Positions 1 through 9,700 of a stretch of DNA of 40,321 nucleotides are shown in pieces; the first letter of the stretch is position 1; each line of letters opens with the position of its first letter. This stretch comes from Methylobacterium sp. J-026 (GTDB taxonomy: Bacteria; Pseudomonadota; Alphaproteobacteria; Rhizobiales; Beijerinckiaceae), in the NCBI RefSeq assembly GCF_022829585.1, contig NZ_JAKSYC010000049.1:1-40321 (forward strand), read 5' to 3'. The position numbers and the translations under genes are program-made. The notes below the pieces were generated by a model, which worked only from the letters and a program-made list of their open reading frames with translations, had not been told where the DNA came from and ran no database searches.

Positions 1-857
1 CCGAGGCCTGCGGGGTGACCCAGCAGACCCTGTCGGCTGGCGTGAAGCAGCTGGAGAACCGCTTCGGCGTCCAGCTCGTGCTGCGCGGCTCGCGCTTCCA
101 GGGCTTCACCCCCGAGGGCGAGCGGGTCCTCGCATGGGCGCGGCGGATCGTGGCCGATGCCCGGGCCATGCACGAGGAGGTCACCGGCCTGCGCCGGGGC
201 CTGACCGGGCATCTGCGCATCGCCGCGATCCCCACCGCCCTGCCGATGATCGTCGATCTCACCACGCCCTATCGCGAGCGCCATCCGGACGTGCGGCTGA
301 CGGTCGAATCCGCCGCCTCGGCCGACATCTTCTCGCTGATCGAGAACCTGGAGGCGGATGCCGGCCTCACCTACCTGGACAACGAGCCCCTCGGGCGCGT
401 GGTCTCGGTGCCGCTCTACCGCGAGCGCTACCGCCTCGTGACCGCGATCGGCGGGCCCTTCGACGGCCGCGCGAGCGTGACCTGGGCCGAGACCGGCCGC
501 CTGCCGCTCTGCCTGCTCACCCCGAACATGCAGAACCGGCGGATCATCGACCATCAGATCCGGGAATCGGGGGCCGAGCCCGCCGCGACCCTCGAATCGA
601 ACTCGATGATCGTGCTCCTGACCCATGTGCGCACCCTGCGCTGGGCCTCGATCATGCCGGAGATCCTGGTCGACGCCCTCGGACCCATGGAGGGTGTGCG
701 CGCCATCCCGATCACCGCCCCGGACCTGGAGCACACGATCGGCCTCGTCGCGCCGCGGCGCGAACCCTCGACTCCGATGGTGACCGCCCTCGTGGCCGTC
801 GCCCGGTCGCTGGCGCGCACCCTCGATCCGGAGCTGGCGGGATCCGGCTCGGTCTGA
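1..857 (+). CDS. LysR-family transcriptional regulator (5' end outside window)
   Basis: The reading frame is open from the first bases, and the first complete residues already lie in the winged helix-turn-helix (TQQTLSAGVKQLE, then GFTPEGERVLAWAR), so roughly the first 30 residues lie off the left edge. The rest (about 285 residues) is a typical LysR effector-binding domain: RIAAIPTALPMI starts the first lobe and RYRLVTA sits near the hinge. It acts as a DNA-binding transcriptional regulator in the cytoplasm. From memory, close relatives of this subtype often sit beside NAD-dependent formate dehydrogenase operons in methylotrophic and other alphaproteobacteria, which would suit the formaldehyde genes further along. 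The target genes are not in the window, so this role is only an inference. Confidence 0.9.
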   Translation, partial: EACGVTQQTLSAGVKQLENRFGVQLVLRGSRFQGFTPEGERVLAWARRIVADARAMHEEVTGLRRGLTGHLRIAAIPTALPMIVDLTTPYRERHPDVRLTVESAASADIFSLIENLEADAGLTYLDNEPLGRVVSVPLYRERYRLVTAIGGPFDGRASVTWAETGRLPLCLLTPNMQNRRIIDHQIRESGAEPAATLESNSMIVLLTHVRTLRWASIMPEILVDALGPMEGVRAIPITAPDLEHTIGLVAPRREPSTPMVTALVAVARSLARTLDPELAGSGSV

Positions 858-866
858 CCGGCGCGC

Positions 867-995
867 TCAAGCCGGGGCGCGGCGCCCCGAGAACAGCCGG
901 CGGATGGCGCGGACGCCATGGACCGGCAGCATCAGGACGAGCCAGGTCGCGAGCGTCGCCGCGGTGACGAGGACCAGCAACAGGATCCTGAGCAT
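867..995 (-). CDS. 42-residue single-pass membrane peptide
   Basis: This small frame starts at ATG 995, preceded six bases upstream by a strong ribosome binding site (GGAGGG on the minus strand, about 1003-1008). It encodes MLRILLLVLVTAATLATWLV, a hydrophobic helix of about 20 residues, followed by a basic tail (VRAIRRLFSGRR), so it probably spans the inner membrane with the tail in the cytoplasm. A longer frame opens at 1127, but its extra N-terminus is proline- and serine-rich and overlaps the rpmG terminator, so the shorter start is preferred. It lies downstream of the rpmG terminator and would need its own promoter. I do not recognise a family and no function is assigned. Confidence 0.5.
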   Translation of the reverse strand: MLRILLLVLVTAATLATWLVLMLPVHGVRAIRRLFSGRRAPA

Positions 996-1128
996 CGAAC
1001 CGCCCTCCAGGCTGACCGGGGCCGGGGACGAACCTCCGCCGGGGGATCGGGCAGCGCCTGGGGTAAGCGCGTTAACGGTCCGGGCTGGGGCCGGGCTGTC
1101 GTCGGACGGGCGCCGCGGCGCGGGCATG

Positions 1129-1157
1129 AAAAAAGCCGCCCCGTCCCCGGAGCGGCT
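1129..1157 (-). terminator. Rho-independent terminator of rpmG
   Basis: Read on the minus strand, AGCCGCTCCG and CGGGGCGGCT form a ten-base-pair stem (one T-G wobble) around a four-base loop, followed at once by six T residues. It lies about 40 bases after the rpmG stop codon and has the classic intrinsic terminator form. Confidence 0.9.
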
Positions 1158-1194
1158 CCCCGTCGGCGGCGGGGCCGCGCTGCGGCCGCCGGCC

Positions 1195-1362
1195 TTACTT
1201 GATCTTGGTTTCCTTGAAGTCGACGTGCTTGCGCGCGACCGGGTCGTACTTGCGCATCGTCAGCTTCTCGGTCTGCGTGCGGGAGTTCTTCTTGGTGACG
1301 TAGAAATAGCCGGTGTCGGCGGTGGAGATGAGCTTGATCTTGACGGTGACGGCCTTGGCCAT
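1195..1362 (-). CDS. rpmG: 50S ribosomal protein L33
   Basis: This 55-residue protein begins [18 protein letters not shown] and ends with [11 protein letters not shown], the well-known bacterial L33 pattern ([10 protein letters not shown], then a KYDPV region). It is a small component of the large ribosomal subunit. The zinc-binding cysteines of the other L33 type are absent, so this is the zinc-independent (C-) form. ATG 1362 is chosen because it follows an AGGAG ribosome binding site and matches the conserved N-terminus; the frame continues upstream to 1410 without family support. It is the last gene before a strong terminator and lies downstream of the MFS transporter gene on the same strand, in an order often seen in Hyphomicrobiales. 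Confidence 0.97.
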   Translation of the reverse strand: MAKAVTVKIKLISTADTGYFYVTKKNSRTQTEKLTMRKYDPVARKHVDFKETKIK

Positions 1363-1468
1363 GGCGCGGCGCTCCTGCAGGGTGCGGCATTCCGCGTGAG
1401 CGAAACGCAAATGGCCGGGCGAGCCCGGCCGAATACGGGCGGGTGAATGCCCGATCGGGCCGGGCAGG

Positions 1469-2656
1469 TCAAGAGCGGGCGGCGGCCCGCTCCGTCGCGG
1501 CCAGCCACCCGGTGAAGGCCAGGAACAGGGCGAGGAGCGCCAGGGCGAAGCCGTGCGGCGGCACGAGGTCGAGCCCGCCGCCGATGAGGGGCGGACCGAG
1601 CATCAGGCCGACATTGTAGAACACCACGAAGGCCGCGTTGGCGCCCGCGAGGTCGCTCGCCGGGGTGCGGTCGCCGAGCATGGTCAGGCCGACCGTGTAG
1701 AGGGTGCCGGCGATGCCGCCCCAGACCAGGAGGAGCAGCCCGAACGCCAGGGGGTTGCCGGCCGCGAGGGGGATCAGGGCCGAGCCGGCGGCGCCCGCGA
1801 GGCTCGCCCCCAGCAGCACCGCGCTGCGGTCGAGGCGGTCGGCGAGCCAGCCGAACGGGATCTGGAACAGCACGTTGCCCAGCGCGACGAGGCTGACGAG
1901 GCCGGCCGCGCCCTGGGCGTCGTAGCCGAGGCGCAGGCCGTAGAGGGGCAGGATCGCGAAGATGCCGGTCTCCACCGCCCCGTAGGCGAGGGCCGCCGCC
2001 AGCGCCCCGGGGGCGAACTGCAGATAGGCGCGGATGCCGAGCCCCGAGCCCGGTTCGATCGTCGGCGACAGCCCCCGGGCCAGCACGATCGGCAGGCCGC
2101 CGGTGAGCATCAGCGCGGCGCCGGTGACGTAGGGGGCCCACCCCTCCGTGCCGACGAGCGCCAGCAGGAGCGGCCCGACCGCGAAGCCCGCCGCCAGGAC
2201 CGTGGCGTAGATGCCCATCACGAGGCCCCGGCGCTCGGGCGGGGCGGCGGCGTTGATCCAGTATTCGGACAGGACGAACAGCGCGCCGAGGGTCGCCGAG
2301 AAGACGAAGCGCAGGGGGAACCACGGGGCGATGCCCGGCACGAGCGGGAACAGCGCGAGGCTCGCCGCCCCGACCACGAGGGCGAGGCAGAGCAGCGGGG
2401 CGACGCCGATCCGCGCCGCGAGCCGCGGGACGAACGGCACCGTGCCGATGCTGGCGAGGCCCGCCACCGCGGTGTTGAGGCCGATCAGCGTGCTCGACGC
2501 GCCGCGGCGCTCCAGCTCGATCGACAGCAGCGGGATCGACAGGCTCAGCCCGATGCCGACGACGGTGACGCAGGTCACGGCCGCCGAGATCGCCGCCACG
2601 TTCTCCGCGCTGATCCCCCGCCGCGCCTCCCGTCCCGGGTTTCCCGGGCGGCTCAC
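1469..2656 (-). CDS. MFS transporter
   Basis: This 395-residue protein is hydrophobic throughout, with about twelve predicted membrane helices in two halves. A basic inter-helix loop of the MFS type follows the second helix ([15 protein letters not shown]), and its counterpart in the second half reads [18 protein letters not shown]. The family moves small solutes or drugs across the inner membrane by proton coupling; the substrate here cannot be read from the sequence. The start codon is GTG at 2656 and overlaps the stop codon of the upstream NUDIX gene as GTGA, a sign of translational coupling in one operon. The general shape resembles the YcaD/MFS_1 group. Substrate and specific name are left open. 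Confidence 0.9.
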   Translation of the reverse strand: MSRPGNPGREARRGISAENVAAISAAVTCVTVVGIGLSLSIPLLSIELERRGASSTLIGLNTAVAGLASIGTVPFVPRLAARIGVAPLLCLALVVGAASLALFPLVPGIAPWFPLRFVFSATLGALFVLSEYWINAAAPPERRGLVMGIYATVLAAGFAVGPLLLALVGTEGWAPYVTGAALMLTGGLPIVLARGLSPTIEPGSGLGIRAYLQFAPGALAAALAYGAVETGIFAILPLYGLRLGYDAQGAAGLVSLVALGNVLFQIPFGWLADRLDRSAVLLGASLAGAAGSALIPLAAGNPLAFGLLLLVWGGIAGTLYTVGLTMLGDRTPASDLAGANAAFVVFYNVGLMLGPPLIGGGLDLVPPHGFALALLALFLAFTGWLAATERAAARS

Positions 2657-3336
2657 AAGGCCACCCGCTCGCGGCGGCCGTAGCGCTCGTAGTGGAACGG
2701 GATCATCCGGTGCGGGGCGAAATCGGCGGCGATCTGCGCCTCCAGGTCGTCGAGGATCGCGCGGGTGATGAAGGGCAGGTCGAGCTGTCGCGCGGCGTCG
2801 AGGCGGACCCAGGCGAGTTCGGTGAACTCGGCGTCGGCCGTCACGCGCCCCGGCTCCTCGGCCGCCACCATCCGCCGGTCGATGGCGAAGAAGCGCGTGT
2901 CGAACCGGCGCACGCGCTTGGGCGGGGTGATCGCCCGGGCCACGAGGTGCAGCGCCTCGAGATCCGGCAGGATTTTGTGGCGGGCGAACCCCTCCCAGCC
3001 CGCCGGGGGATCCTCGGGGGCGCCGTGCTCGCGCGTCCCGAGCAGCAGGCCGGTCTCCTCGTAGGTCTCGCGGATGGCCGCCAGGGCCAGGGCACGTCCG
3101 AGATGGTACGGCGGCCGGGAGACCTGCCGGGTCAGCGCCGCCTCCGCGTAGTCGGGCAGCGCCCCGGCCACAGGCATGTGGCGGTCGCCGAGCTCGATCC
3201 GGCCGCCCGGGAAGACGAACTTGCCCGGCATGAAGGCGAGGTTCGGGTTGCGCCGGCCCATCAGGACCTTCGGGCCGCCCTTGCCCCGCCGGTCGATCAC
3301 GATCATGGTCGCGGCGTCCCGCGGGCGCAGGCGCAT
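2653..3336 (-). CDS. NUDIX hydrolase with split Nudix box
   Basis: The protein (227 residues from ATG 3336) carries FPGGRIELGD at about residues 42-51 and RETYEETGL at about 89-97. These are the two ends of a Nudix box, normally contiguous, here separated by an insertion of about 40 residues. From memory a similar interruption occurs in NUDT19-like (CoA-diphosphatase) proteins. NUDIX enzymes cleave nucleoside diphosphates linked to another group, with magnesium bound by the glutamates of REXXEE. The substrate is unknown. ATG 3336 lies 16 bases after the DUF983 stop with a GGAAG site in between; the longer frame to 3462 would overlap DUF983 and adds only low-complexity sequence. It is coupled to the MFS gene downstream by a four-base overlap. 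Confidence 0.88.
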   Translation of the reverse strand: MRLRPRDAATMIVIDRRGKGGPKVLMGRRNPNLAFMPGKFVFPGGRIELGDRHMPVAGALPDYAEAALTRQVSRPPYHLGRALALAAIRETYEETGLLLGTREHGAPEDPPAGWEGFARHKILPDLEALHLVARAITPPKRVRRFDTRFFAIDRRMVAAEEPGRVTADAEFTELAWVRLDAARQLDLPFITRAILDDLEAQIAADFAPHRMIPFHYERYGRRERVAL

Positions 3337-3352
3337 TGTCGCGGGCTTCCGC

Positions 3353-3817
3353 TCAGGGGTGATCGCGGTCTCCGAGTCCGGCTGCGGCTGCGGCAAGGCG
3401 GGTCTCCTCCGGCCCCGGGGCGGGCCGGCCCCGCGGTAGCGTGGCGAAGCCTTGCATGCCAAGGGCGTATTGCAGCCCGACGACGGCGCCCTTCACGGGC
3501 TGGAGCAGCGCCAGGGCCATCGCCAGCGTGACGACCGGCCACACGCCCATCTCGACCCACAGGGGCACCTCGTAGGCGCTCTCGGTCTCCAGGATCAGGT
3601 AGCCGACGATGTGGCCGACGATGAAGATCACCGCGTAGGGCGGCAGGTCGTCGGCCCGGTGGTGGTGCAGTTCCAGGCCGCAGGCGTCGCATTCGGACCG
3701 CACCTTGAGGAAGCGGCCGAAGATCCGCCCCCGGCCGCAATGCGGGCAGCGGCCGATGAAGCCCCGGGCCATCGCGGGGACGAGGCGGGTGCGCAGGGGA
3801 ATCGCGGCGTCGGCCAT
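3353..3817 (-). CDS. DUF983 family membrane protein with two zinc-knuckle CxxC motifs
   Basis: The protein has 154 residues. Near its N-terminus it has CPHC (residues 24-27) and CDAC (43-46), which could together bind one zinc ion. Two membrane helices follow (about 61-77 and 90-107), with a proline- and alanine-rich C-terminal tail. This layout matches the DUF983 family, whose biochemical role is unknown. It sits directly downstream of rnr and upstream of the NUDIX gene on the same strand, an order frequently seen in alphaproteobacteria, so it is probably part of one transcript. Confidence 0.88.
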   Translation of the reverse strand: MADAAIPLRTRLVPAMARGFIGRCPHCGRGRIFGRFLKVRSECDACGLELHHHRADDLPPYAVIFIVGHIVGYLILETESAYEVPLWVEMGVWPVVTLAMALALLQPVKGAVVGLQYALGMQGFATLPRGRPAPGPEETRLAAAAAGLGDRDHP

Positions 3818-3840
3818 GCCCAGGCTCTACACCGCCCGGG

Positions 3841-6162
3841 TCAGCGGCGCGAGCCGCGGTGACGCGTGCCGGCGTTGCGGATGCCGGCGGGGCGGCCGGG
3901 CGCGGCGGCCTTGAACGGCCGGGCGCCGGGCTTCTGGCCCGGGTCCGGCTTGCGGGCGCCGGAGCGGGTCCGGCCCTCGCTGAGCAGTTCGAAGCGGAGC
4001 GCGCCGGCCACGGGCGCGGCCTCCACGAGCCGCACCTCGACCGGATCGCCCAGGCGGAAGGTCTGCCCCGTCCGCTCGCCCACCAGGGCGTGGCGGCCCT
4101 CCTCGTGGCGGAAATAGTCGGCGCCGAGCTGGGAGATCGGCACGAAGCCGTCGGCCCCGGTCCCGTCGAGCTTGATGAACAGCCCGGCGCGGGTCACCCC
4201 CGCGATCCGGCCCGCGAAGGTGGCGCCGATCTGATCGGCGAGGTGATGGGCGATCAGGCGGTCGATGGTCTCGCGCTCGGCCGCCATGGCCCGGCGCTCG
4301 GCCGCCGAGATCTGCTCGCCGATCTGCGCCAGTTCGCCCGCCGCGATGTCCGGGGCGAGCCCATCCGCCCCGAGCCGGCAGGCGGTGATCAGCGCCCGGT
4401 GGACGATCAGGTCCGCGTAGCGCCGGATCGGCGAGGTGAAGTGGGCGTAGCGGCGCAGGTTCAGGCCGAAATGGCCGAGATTCTCGGCGGCGTAGACCGC
4501 CTGGGCCTGGCTGCGCAGGATCACCTCGTTAAGGAAGACGCCGTGCTCGGTCTCGGCCGCCTGAGCAAGGATCCGGTTGAACAGGGCCGGGCGCAGCGCA
4601 CCCTCCTTGGGCAGCTTGATGCCCACCGAGGCCAGCACCTCGCCGAGCGCCCGCACCTTCTCCAGGGCCGGCTCGTCGTGGACCCGGTAGATCAGCGGCT
4701 GGCGCGCCTGCTCCAGGGTCTCGGCGGCGGCGACGTTGGCCTGGATCATGAACTCTTCGATGAGCCGGTGGGCGTCGAGACGCTCCGGCACGACCACGCG
4801 GTCGACCGCCCCATCCGGGCTCAGCAGCACCTTGCGTTCTGGCAGGTCCAGGGCGAGCGGCCCGCGGCGGTCCCGGGCCTCGCGCAGGGCCGCGTAGGCC
4901 GCCCAGAGCGGGCGCAGAGCCGTGTCCAGGAGTGGCCCGGTCGCGGCGTCCGTCTGCCCGTCGATGGCGGCCTGCGCCTGCGCGTAGGCGAGCTTGGCGC
5001 GGGAGCGCATCATCACCCGGTGGAAGCCGTGGCGGCGCTTCTCGCCGTCGGCGGCGATGACCATGCGGACGGCGAGCGCCGGCCGGTCCTCGCCCTCGCG
5101 GAGCGAGCAGAGATCGTTCGAGATCCGCTCCGGCAGCATCGGCACGACCCGGTCGGGGAAATAGACCGAGTTGCCCCGCTCCAGCGCCTCGCGATCGAGG
5201 CTCGAGCCGGCCCGCACGTAGGCTGCCACGTCGGCGATGGCGACGGTGAGGATGAAGCCGCCGGGATTGGCCGGGTCGGGATCGGCCTCCGCCATCACGG
5301 CGTCGTCGTGGTCCTTGGCGTCCGGCGGGTCGATGGTCAGCAGCGGCCGGTCGCGCCAATCCTCGCGACCCTTCAGAGCGGCGGGCTCGGCGGCGTCCGC
5401 CTCGGCCAGGGTCGCATCCGAAAAGACGTGCGGGATGTTGTGGAGGTGCAGCGCGATCAGGCTCACGGCCTTCTCGGAGCCCAGCGAGCCCAACCGCTCC
5501 TTGACCCGGCCCCGCGGCAGGCCGAAGCGCGTCTCGCGCTCCAGGGAGACGCTCACGAGGTCGCCGTCGCGGGCCTCTCCCTCCTCGCCGGGCGGGATCA
5601 GGATCTCGCGGCCCTGGGAGCGCTTCTCCACGGGCACGATCCGGCCGCCCTGCGCGCCGGCCCGGTAGACGCCGATCACCTCGGCCTTGTTCTTGCCGAT
5701 GACCTTGACGACCCGCCCCGTATAGCCCCCCTCGGCGTCGCGCTCGACGCGGATCAGGGCGCGGTCGCCGATCCCGGCGGCCGGCCGGTTGCCCTTGCGG
5801 GGACCGCGCGGCTGGCTGAGCACGATGGCGGGCGGCTTGCCCGATCCGGTCCATTCCACCGGGACCGCCAGGAAATCGCCGTGCCGGTCCCGGGCGCGGA
5901 TATCGGCCAGGACCACCGGCGGTAGGTGACCGGCCGGGGCGAGGCCGCCGCGTCCGCGATCGATGGCGCCCTCCGCCTCGATCTCCTTGAGGACGCGCTT
6001 CAGATCGATCTTGGCGGCGCCGGTGATGCCGAAGGCCTTGGCGATCTCCCGCTTGCCGACGCGCTCCTTGGACTCGGCCACGAAGGCGAGGATCTGCTCA
6101 CGGGTGGGGAGGGGCGCAGGGGCGGCGGGGTCGGCCGCCGGGGCGGTGATGCGTCGTGCCAA
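3841..6162 (-). CDS. rnr: Ribonuclease R (3'-5' exoribonuclease)
   Basis: The domain order fits RNase R: an N-terminal winged helix (TREQILAFVAESKERVGKR), cold-shock-like RNA-binding segments, and the catalytic RNB domain with the metal-binding DPPDAKDHDDAV motif (about residues 276-287). An S1 domain (TFAGRIAGVTRAGLFIKLDG) and a lysine/arginine-rich tail follow. The enzyme degrades structured RNA processively and takes part in rRNA, tRNA and mRNA quality control. The start is uncertain. The frame is open to ATG 6345, but the first 61 residues are low-complexity and that start would overlap the neighbouring gene by 50 bases. TTG 6162 gives a 773-residue protein beginning just before the winged helix and is preferred, although no clear ribosome binding site precedes it. 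It is the head of the rnr-DUF983-NUDIX-MFS run. Confidence 0.95.
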   Translation of the reverse strand: MARRITAPAADPAAPAPLPTREQILAFVAESKERVGKREIAKAFGITGAAKIDLKRVLKEIEAEGAIDRGRGGLAPAGHLPPVVLADIRARDRHGDFLAVPVEWTGSGKPPAIVLSQPRGPRKGNRPAAGIGDRALIRVERDAEGGYTGRVVKVIGKNKAEVIGVYRAGAQGGRIVPVEKRSQGREILIPPGEEGEARDGDLVSVSLERETRFGLPRGRVKERLGSLGSEKAVSLIALHLHNIPHVFSDATLAEADAAEPAALKGREDWRDRPLLTIDPPDAKDHDDAVMAEADPDPANPGGFILTVAIADVAAYVRAGSSLDREALERGNSVYFPDRVVPMLPERISNDLCSLREGEDRPALAVRMVIAADGEKRRHGFHRVMMRSRAKLAYAQAQAAIDGQTDAATGPLLDTALRPLWAAYAALREARDRRGPLALDLPERKVLLSPDGAVDRVVVPERLDAHRLIEEFMIQANVAAAETLEQARQPLIYRVHDEPALEKVRALGEVLASVGIKLPKEGALRPALFNRILAQAAETEHGVFLNEVILRSQAQAVYAAENLGHFGLNLRRYAHFTSPIRRYADLIVHRALITACRLGADGLAPDIAAGELAQIGEQISAAERRAMAAERETIDRLIAHHLADQIGATFAGRIAGVTRAGLFIKLDGTGADGFVPISQLGADYFRHEEGRHALVGERTGQTFRLGDPVEVRLVEAAPVAGALRFELLSEGRTRSGARKPDPGQKPGARPFKAAAPGRPAGIRNAGTRHRGSRR

Positions 6163-6295
6163 AAGGGGGGTGCCGGACGATTCTCGGGGGTGGGGCCCGC
6201 GGGCGGGCGTCGGATCGGGATCCCGGTCCTGTGATCCAAAGATGGGGCCCCGGGCCGGCCGCGGCAACGCCGCGCGCCCCGTCCTCAACAGCCAC

Positions 6296-6634
6296 TCAGC
6301 CCGTGGAGGCGATCTTCCGGATGTGGTCGACCGCCCGATCGACATCGAAGCCGGGCGCGAGGATTTCCGCCAGGGTGAACGGGCAGGCGCGCGGCAGGGT
6401 CAGGTTCACCTGCCCCTCCAGCGCGGCGAGTTCGGGCGTCTCCGCCGCCTGGATCGCCAGGGTCCAGGCGCCGTCCATGCGCAGGCTGTCCGGATTGGGC
6501 GGGTCGCCGGCCAGCGCTGTGAGCTTGGCATGCCCCGCCTCCCGGCAGCTGAGACCGCGCGCGTCGTCGGAGATGAGCGCGGCCTTGATCAATTCGGCCA
6601 GGGCGTCCCTGACCCGTTCGACGCTCGCGTTCAT
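6296..6634 (-). CDS. Hypothetical protein, 112 residues
   Basis: The frame starts at ATG 6634 with an AGGA ribosome binding site about ten bases upstream and encodes a soluble, mildly acidic protein (MNASVERVRDALAELIKAAL at the N-terminus, AEILAPGFDVDRAVDHIRKI near the end). No membrane helix, signal peptide or catalytic motif is visible, and I do not recognise the family. A helical N-terminal third followed by a segment that may form strands (GAWTLAIQAAETPELAALEG) is all that can be said. It is transcribed toward rnr and divergently from the dehydrogenase gene at 6752; the 117 bases between them must hold both promoters. A very long overlapping frame to 9019 on the same strand is a shadow of the dehydrogenase gene and is not used. 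Confidence 0.7.
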   Translation of the reverse strand: MNASVERVRDALAELIKAALISDDARGLSCREAGHAKLTALAGDPPNPDSLRMDGAWTLAIQAAETPELAALEGQVNLTLPRACPFTLAEILAPGFDVDRAVDHIRKIASTG

Positions 6635-6751
6635 AGGCCGGCATTCCTCGACATCCCGCCGGAGTGGCAAGCGGGATGCCAGCCCGCCCCCGCGGCCGCG
6701 TGACAGAAGCGCCGGTCTTTCCTCCCGATCCGCCGGGTGTAGAAGACGGGG

Positions 6752-9700
6752 ATGATCCCGGTCCTGACCCGCCACCGAGAGGCCGTGCCGCTCTACGCCG
6801 CGGCCTGCGCCGAGCTGCACGTGCGTGGCTTCGAGGGTGACCTGACCCTGTCGGAGGCCGACCGCACGGTCTTCGCCACCGACAACTCGATCTACCAGGT
6901 CGAGCCGGGGGCCGTGGCCTTCCCGCGCTCCCGCGACGACCTCGTGCGCATCGCCAAGCTGCTGGACGATCCGCGCTTCACCGCGCTCGTGATCCGCCCG
7001 CGCGGCGGCGCCACCGGCACCAACGGCCAGTCGCTCGGCCACGGCCTCGTGGTCGACACCTCGCGGCACATGAACCGCATCCTGGAGATCGACGCCGCCA
7101 ACCGCACGGTCCGGGTCGAGCCGGGGGTGGTGAAGGACCAGCTCAACCGGGAACTCGCCAAGCACGGCCTGTTCTTCGCGCCCGAACTCTCGACCTCCAA
7201 CCGGGCGACGCTGGGGGGCATGATCTCCACCGATGCCTGCGGGCAGGGCTCGTGTCTCTACGGCAAGACCCGGGACCACGTCCTGGCGCTGACCTGCGTG
7301 CTCACCGACGGCACGGTCTGGACCGCCGAGCCCCTGGACGAGCCCGGCCTCGACGCCGCCAAGGCCCGCAACGACCGGGTCGGGGCGATCCACCGGGCCG
7401 TCGACGCCGTAGCCACCGAGAATGCCGCGCTGATCGCCGAGCGCTTCCCCAAGCTCAACCGCTGCCTGACCGGCTACGACCTCGCCCATCTCCGGGACGC
7501 GGCCGGCCGGTTCGACCTCAAGAGCGTGCTCTGCGGCTCGGAGGGCACGCTGGCGCTGATCGCCGAGGCGCGGCTCAACGTGCTGCCGATCCCCAAGGCC
7601 GCGGTGCTGGTGGCGCTCTCCTACGTCGATTTCGACGCGGCCCTGCGCGACGCCCAGGCGTTGCTGCCGTTCGGCGCGGCGTCCGTGGAGACCATCGATT
7701 CCACCGTCCTGGGCCTCGCCCGCAAGGACCCGATCTGGGCCGAGGTGCGGGCCTTCTTCCCCGACGACCCGGCCGGGCGGCCGGTGGACGGGATCAACCT
7801 CGTCGAATTCGTGGGCGACGACGCGGCCGGCGTGGAAGCTACCCTCGGGCGGCTCACCGCCCTGCTGGAGGCCGAGCGCGGCACCGATACCAAACGCCTG
7901 GGCTTCACCATCGCCCGGGGCGCGGCGATCGAGACGCTCTGGACCATGCGCAAGAAGGCGGTGGGCCTCCTCGGCGCCGCCCAGGGCGAGGCCCGGCCGA
8001 TCCCCTTCGTGGAGGATACGGCGGTGCCGCCGGAGCGGCTCGCCGACTACATCGCCGAGTTCCGGGCGCTCCTCGACGGCAAGGGGCTGCGCTACGGCAT
8101 GTTCGGCCACGTCGATGCCGGCGTGCTGCATGTCCGGCCGGCGATCGACCTGAAGGACCCGGCCCAGGACGGCCTGATCCGCGCGGTGACGGAGGGCGTG
8201 GTGGCGCTCACCGCCAAGTATGGCGGCCTGCTCTGGGGCGAGCACGGCAAGGGCTTCCGCTCCGAATTCGTACCCGCGACCTTCGGGCCGCTGATGCCGG
8301 CGCTGGAAGCGGTCAAGCGCGCCTTCGACCCCGGCGACCGGATGAACCCGGGCAAGATCGCCTCGGCCAAGGGGGAAGAACTCACCCGGATCGACGGCGT
8401 GCCGCGCCGGGGCGAGCGGGACCGCACCATCCCGGCGCCGGTCCGCGCGGATTTCGACGCGGCGCTCCACTGCAACGGCAACGGCGCCTGCTTCAGCTAC
8501 GACGCCGACGAGGCGATGTGCCCGTCCTGGAAGGCGACCCGGGAGCGGCGGCACTCGCCCAAGGGTCGTGCCGGGCTGATGCGCGAGTGGCTGCGCCTGG
8601 CGGCCGACGCGGGCGTCGATCCGGCCGCCGAGCTGAGACGGCAGCGCGCCGGGTGGCTCGGCGACCTGTGGGCGACCGTGCGGAGCGGGTTCCGGCGCGC
8701 CTCCGATGCGGACGACTTCTCCCATGCGGTCAAGGAGGCGATGGATGGCTGCCTCGCCTGCAAGTCCTGCACGGGCGCCTGCCCGATCAAGGTCGACGTG
8801 CCGAGCTTCCGGGCGAAGTTCCTGGCGCTCTACCACACCCGCTACGCGCGGCCCCTGAAGGACCACCTCGTGGCCGCCCTGGAACCGCTGCTGCCCCTGG
8901 CGGCCCGGGCGCCGCGCCTGAGCAACGCGGTCCTGACCCATCCGCTGGCCCGGTGGATCCTGGCCAGGGCCGGGCTGGTCGCGATTCCGGCCCTGTCGCC
9001 CGTCGCCCTCGAGGGGCAATTAGCGCGCCTCGGCGTGGCGGTCGCGACCCCGGAGGCGCTGGCGCGGTTCGATCCGCGGGAGCGGGAGAACGCCGTGCTG
9101 GTGGTGCAGGACGCCTTCACAAGCCACTTCGACGCGGAGGTCGTGGCCGATAGCTGCGCGCTCCTGATCGCGCTCGGCTTCACGCCCTGGCTGGCGCCCT
9201 ACCGGCCGAACGGCAAGCCCCTGCACGTTCACGGGTTCCTGGCGCGGTTCGCCGCCGTCGCCCGCGCGAACGCCGCGATGCTGCGCGATCTGGCGCGGAC
9301 CGGCGTGCCCCTCGTCGGGATCGACCCGTCGATGACGCTGACCTACCGTTCGGACTACGCGCAGGCGCTGGGCGGCGACCTGCCTAAGGTGCAACTTCTG
9401 CAGGAATGGCTGGCGACCCGGCTCGACCGGATCCCGCCGCGCCGGGGCGGCGGGACCCTGCGGCTCCTGCCCCATTGCACCGAGCGCACCAACGCGCCGG
9501 GCGCCGTCCGGGACTGGCAGGCTCTGTTCGCCCATCTCGGCCTGCGGCTGGAGGTGCCGGCGGCCGGCTGCTGCGGCATGGCCGGGACCTACGGGCACGA
9601 GGCGGCCCACCGCGCCACCTCCGAGGCGATCTACGGCCTGAGCTGGGCCCGCCACGTGGCCGAGGCCCCCGGCGGCACCCTGCTGGCCGACGGCTATTCG

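Noticed and set aside
3859..5925. Long plus-strand open frame opposite rnr
   Set aside because: Shadow of RNase R, whose catalytic motif and S1 domain are plain on the minus strand.
6296..9019. Very long minus-strand open frame (907 codons) opposite the dehydrogenase gene
   Set aside because: It is a shadow of the YdiJ-type gene: the residues are rich in arginine, glycine, glutamate and proline with no domain, and only its last 112 residues (from ATG 6634) look like a real protein.
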